62,445 nt of DNA from Chloroflexota bacterium. Lineage in GTDB: Bacteria > Chloroflexota > Dehalococcoidia > JACVQG01 > JAHKAY01. The stretch spans positions 1-62,445 of the forward strand of contig JAHKAY010000037.1 of assembly GCA_018825785.1 (NCBI GenBank), in the 5' to 3' direction. Positions within the stretch are counted from its first letter, which is position 1. Each line of letters opens with the position of its first letter. Below the pieces are notes generated by a model. It did no database searches. It saw nothing but the letters and a program-made list of their open reading frames with translations, and had not been told where the DNA came from. This document shows positions 61,675 to 62,445 of this stretch, in pieces. The position numbers and the translations under genes are program-made.

Positions 61675-62445
61675 ATGCTGGACGCGTTGAGGACTTTGAA
61701 GCTGTGGCAGATTCTGGTACTGGCAGTAGTGACCCTTGGCACCGCCGCGGGCGTCTATGGTATCTATAGCTGGGCCACCAGCCCTGACACTTCCTCCCTC
61801 CCCGCCAACACCCAGCTTGTCCCGGTGGAATACGGCGACCTGGTCAACACTGTGAGCGCCTCCGGCAGCCTCGTTTTCCCCACCAGGGCCCAGCCGACCT
61901 TCGGCAGTGCAGGAACGGTGGAGCAACTAAATGCCAAAGATGGCGAGACGGTGAAAAAGGGGCAGGTGCTGGCCAAACTTGACAGCGCATCTTTGATATC
62001 TTTACAGAAGACGGTGGCCCAGGCCAGGGTCAATTTGAGGAACGCTGAGGACAACCTGGAGAAGGCCCGGAACCCCTACACAGAGTTGGACATTGCCCAG
62101 GCCGAGGCCGCTGTTACCGCGGCCAGGGTGGCCATCAAGACAGCCCAGGATAACCTAGAGAAGGCCCAGAATCCCTACACAGACTCGGACATTGTCCAGG
62201 CCGAGGCTGCTGTTACCGCGGCCAAGGTTGCCATCAAGACAGCCCAGGACAACCTGGAGAAGGCCCAGAATCCCTACATAGAATCGGACATTGCCCAGGC
62301 CGAGGCTGCTGTTACCTCGGCCAAGGTTGCCATCAAGACAGCCCAGGATAACCTGGAGAAGGCCCAGAATCCCTACACAGACTCGGACATTGTCCAGGCC
62401 GAGGCTGCTGTTACCGCGGCCAAGGTTGCCATCAAGACAGCCCAG
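61675..62445 (+). CDS. HlyD/MacA-type efflux adaptor with tandem repeats (runs off the end)
   Basis: At least 257 residues. One N-terminal membrane segment (about 10-32), then a biotinyl-lipoyl-like region (VEYGDLVNTVSASGSLVFPT, GTVEQLNAKDGETVKKGQVL), then an alpha-helical hairpin region made of four nearly identical 33-residue repeats up to the window edge. Periplasmic adaptors link a transporter to the outside; MacB-type genes often follow. ATG lies right after the kinase stop. Confidence 0.85.
   Translation, partial: MLDALRTLKLWQILVLAVVTLGTAAGVYGIYSWATSPDTSSLPANTQLVPVEYGDLVNTVSASGSLVFPTRAQPTFGSAGTVEQLNAKDGETVKKGQVLAKLDSASLISLQKTVAQARVNLRNAEDNLEKARNPYTELDIAQAEAAVTAARVAIKTAQDNLEKAQNPYTDSDIVQAEAAVTAAKVAIKTAQDNLEKAQNPYIESDIAQAEAAVTSAKVAIKTAQDNLEKAQNPYTDSDIVQAEAAVTAAKVAIKTAQ
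62050..62445 (+). repeat. Tandem 99-bp repeats inside the adaptor gene
   Basis: Units start at 62050, 62149, 62248 and 62347; the fourth ends at the window's last base, so more copies may follow. Each encodes DNLEKA(Q/R)NPY, then a variable T/I-E/D-x-DI and (A/V)QAEAAVT(A/S)A(K/R)VAIKTAQ. Units 2 and 4 are almost identical. Confidence 0.92.

Overview
The window looks like a piece of a high-GC Chloroflexota genome, most likely Dehalococcoidia or a close relative. This is inferred from gene content: a Tat-exported formate dehydrogenase of Dehalococcoides style, an Hdr-Mvh electron-transfer cluster, rnpB beside a zinc-ribbon coiled-coil gene, a DUF1385 protein and many GTG/TTG starts. No 16S gene is present, so the assignment is tentative. 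Domains were recognised by reading translations; nothing was searched or folded by computer.

Layout. 1-1533: end of a phage-like module, opening with what reads as a group I intron inside a coding gene, then two phage-type ORFs and a strong terminator. 1663-9657: formate dehydrogenase operon (catalytic, Fe-S and NrfD-type membrane subunits, FdhE, FdhD), then moaA. 9658-11918: low-information, island-like stretch with two reverse-strand orphans and a tRNA 3'-end fragment. 11919-15542: exported-protein locus (Tat-exported GYWKN protein, PqqD-like protein, HprK-like kinase, another exported protein, two small proteins). 15638-18690: reverse-strand phage tail-like genes, one frameshifted. 18919-24323: CvpA, tRNA-Gly, five-heme lipoprotein cytochrome, rnpB, zinc-ribbon protein, Zn protease. 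24341-33610 (reverse): a full cytochrome c maturation operon (ccmE, F, I-like, an unknown, A, B, C, D) headed by a nine-heme cytochrome gene with its own promoter. 33962-36743: histidine kinase and response regulator. 36867-49947: hdrCBA, mvhD, [NiFe] hydrogenase, maturation protease and hypAFCDE. 50147-57498: GalT-like protein, broken nuclease gene, flavin oxidoreductase, rplU-rpmA-rpmE, DUF1385 protein, hisI-hisF. 57672-62445: small zinc protein, uppP, exported protein, second two-component system, and an efflux adaptor with tandem repeats that runs off the end.

How it fits together. Formate is oxidised outside the membrane by the Tat-exported complex, with electrons passing to the quinone pool through the NrfD-type subunit. 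Hydrogen is handled in the cytoplasm by the Mvh-Hdr complex, a known flavin-based bifurcation module. Multiheme cytochromes, matured by the ccm system here, could move electrons further outward. The formate dehydrogenase and hdr operons share a 19-base core in their upstream regions. In the formate dehydrogenase promoter it lies inside direct repeats of exact 11-bp period, as bound by OmpR/PhoP-type regulators, and such a regulator gene sits directly upstream of hdrC.

The best candidates for something undescribed are the GYWKN/PqqD/HprK-like locus, the collagen-stalk nine-heme cytochrome with paired upstream palindromes, the zinc-domain-less HypA in a cluster without hypB, and the 99-bp repeat expansion in the efflux adaptor.
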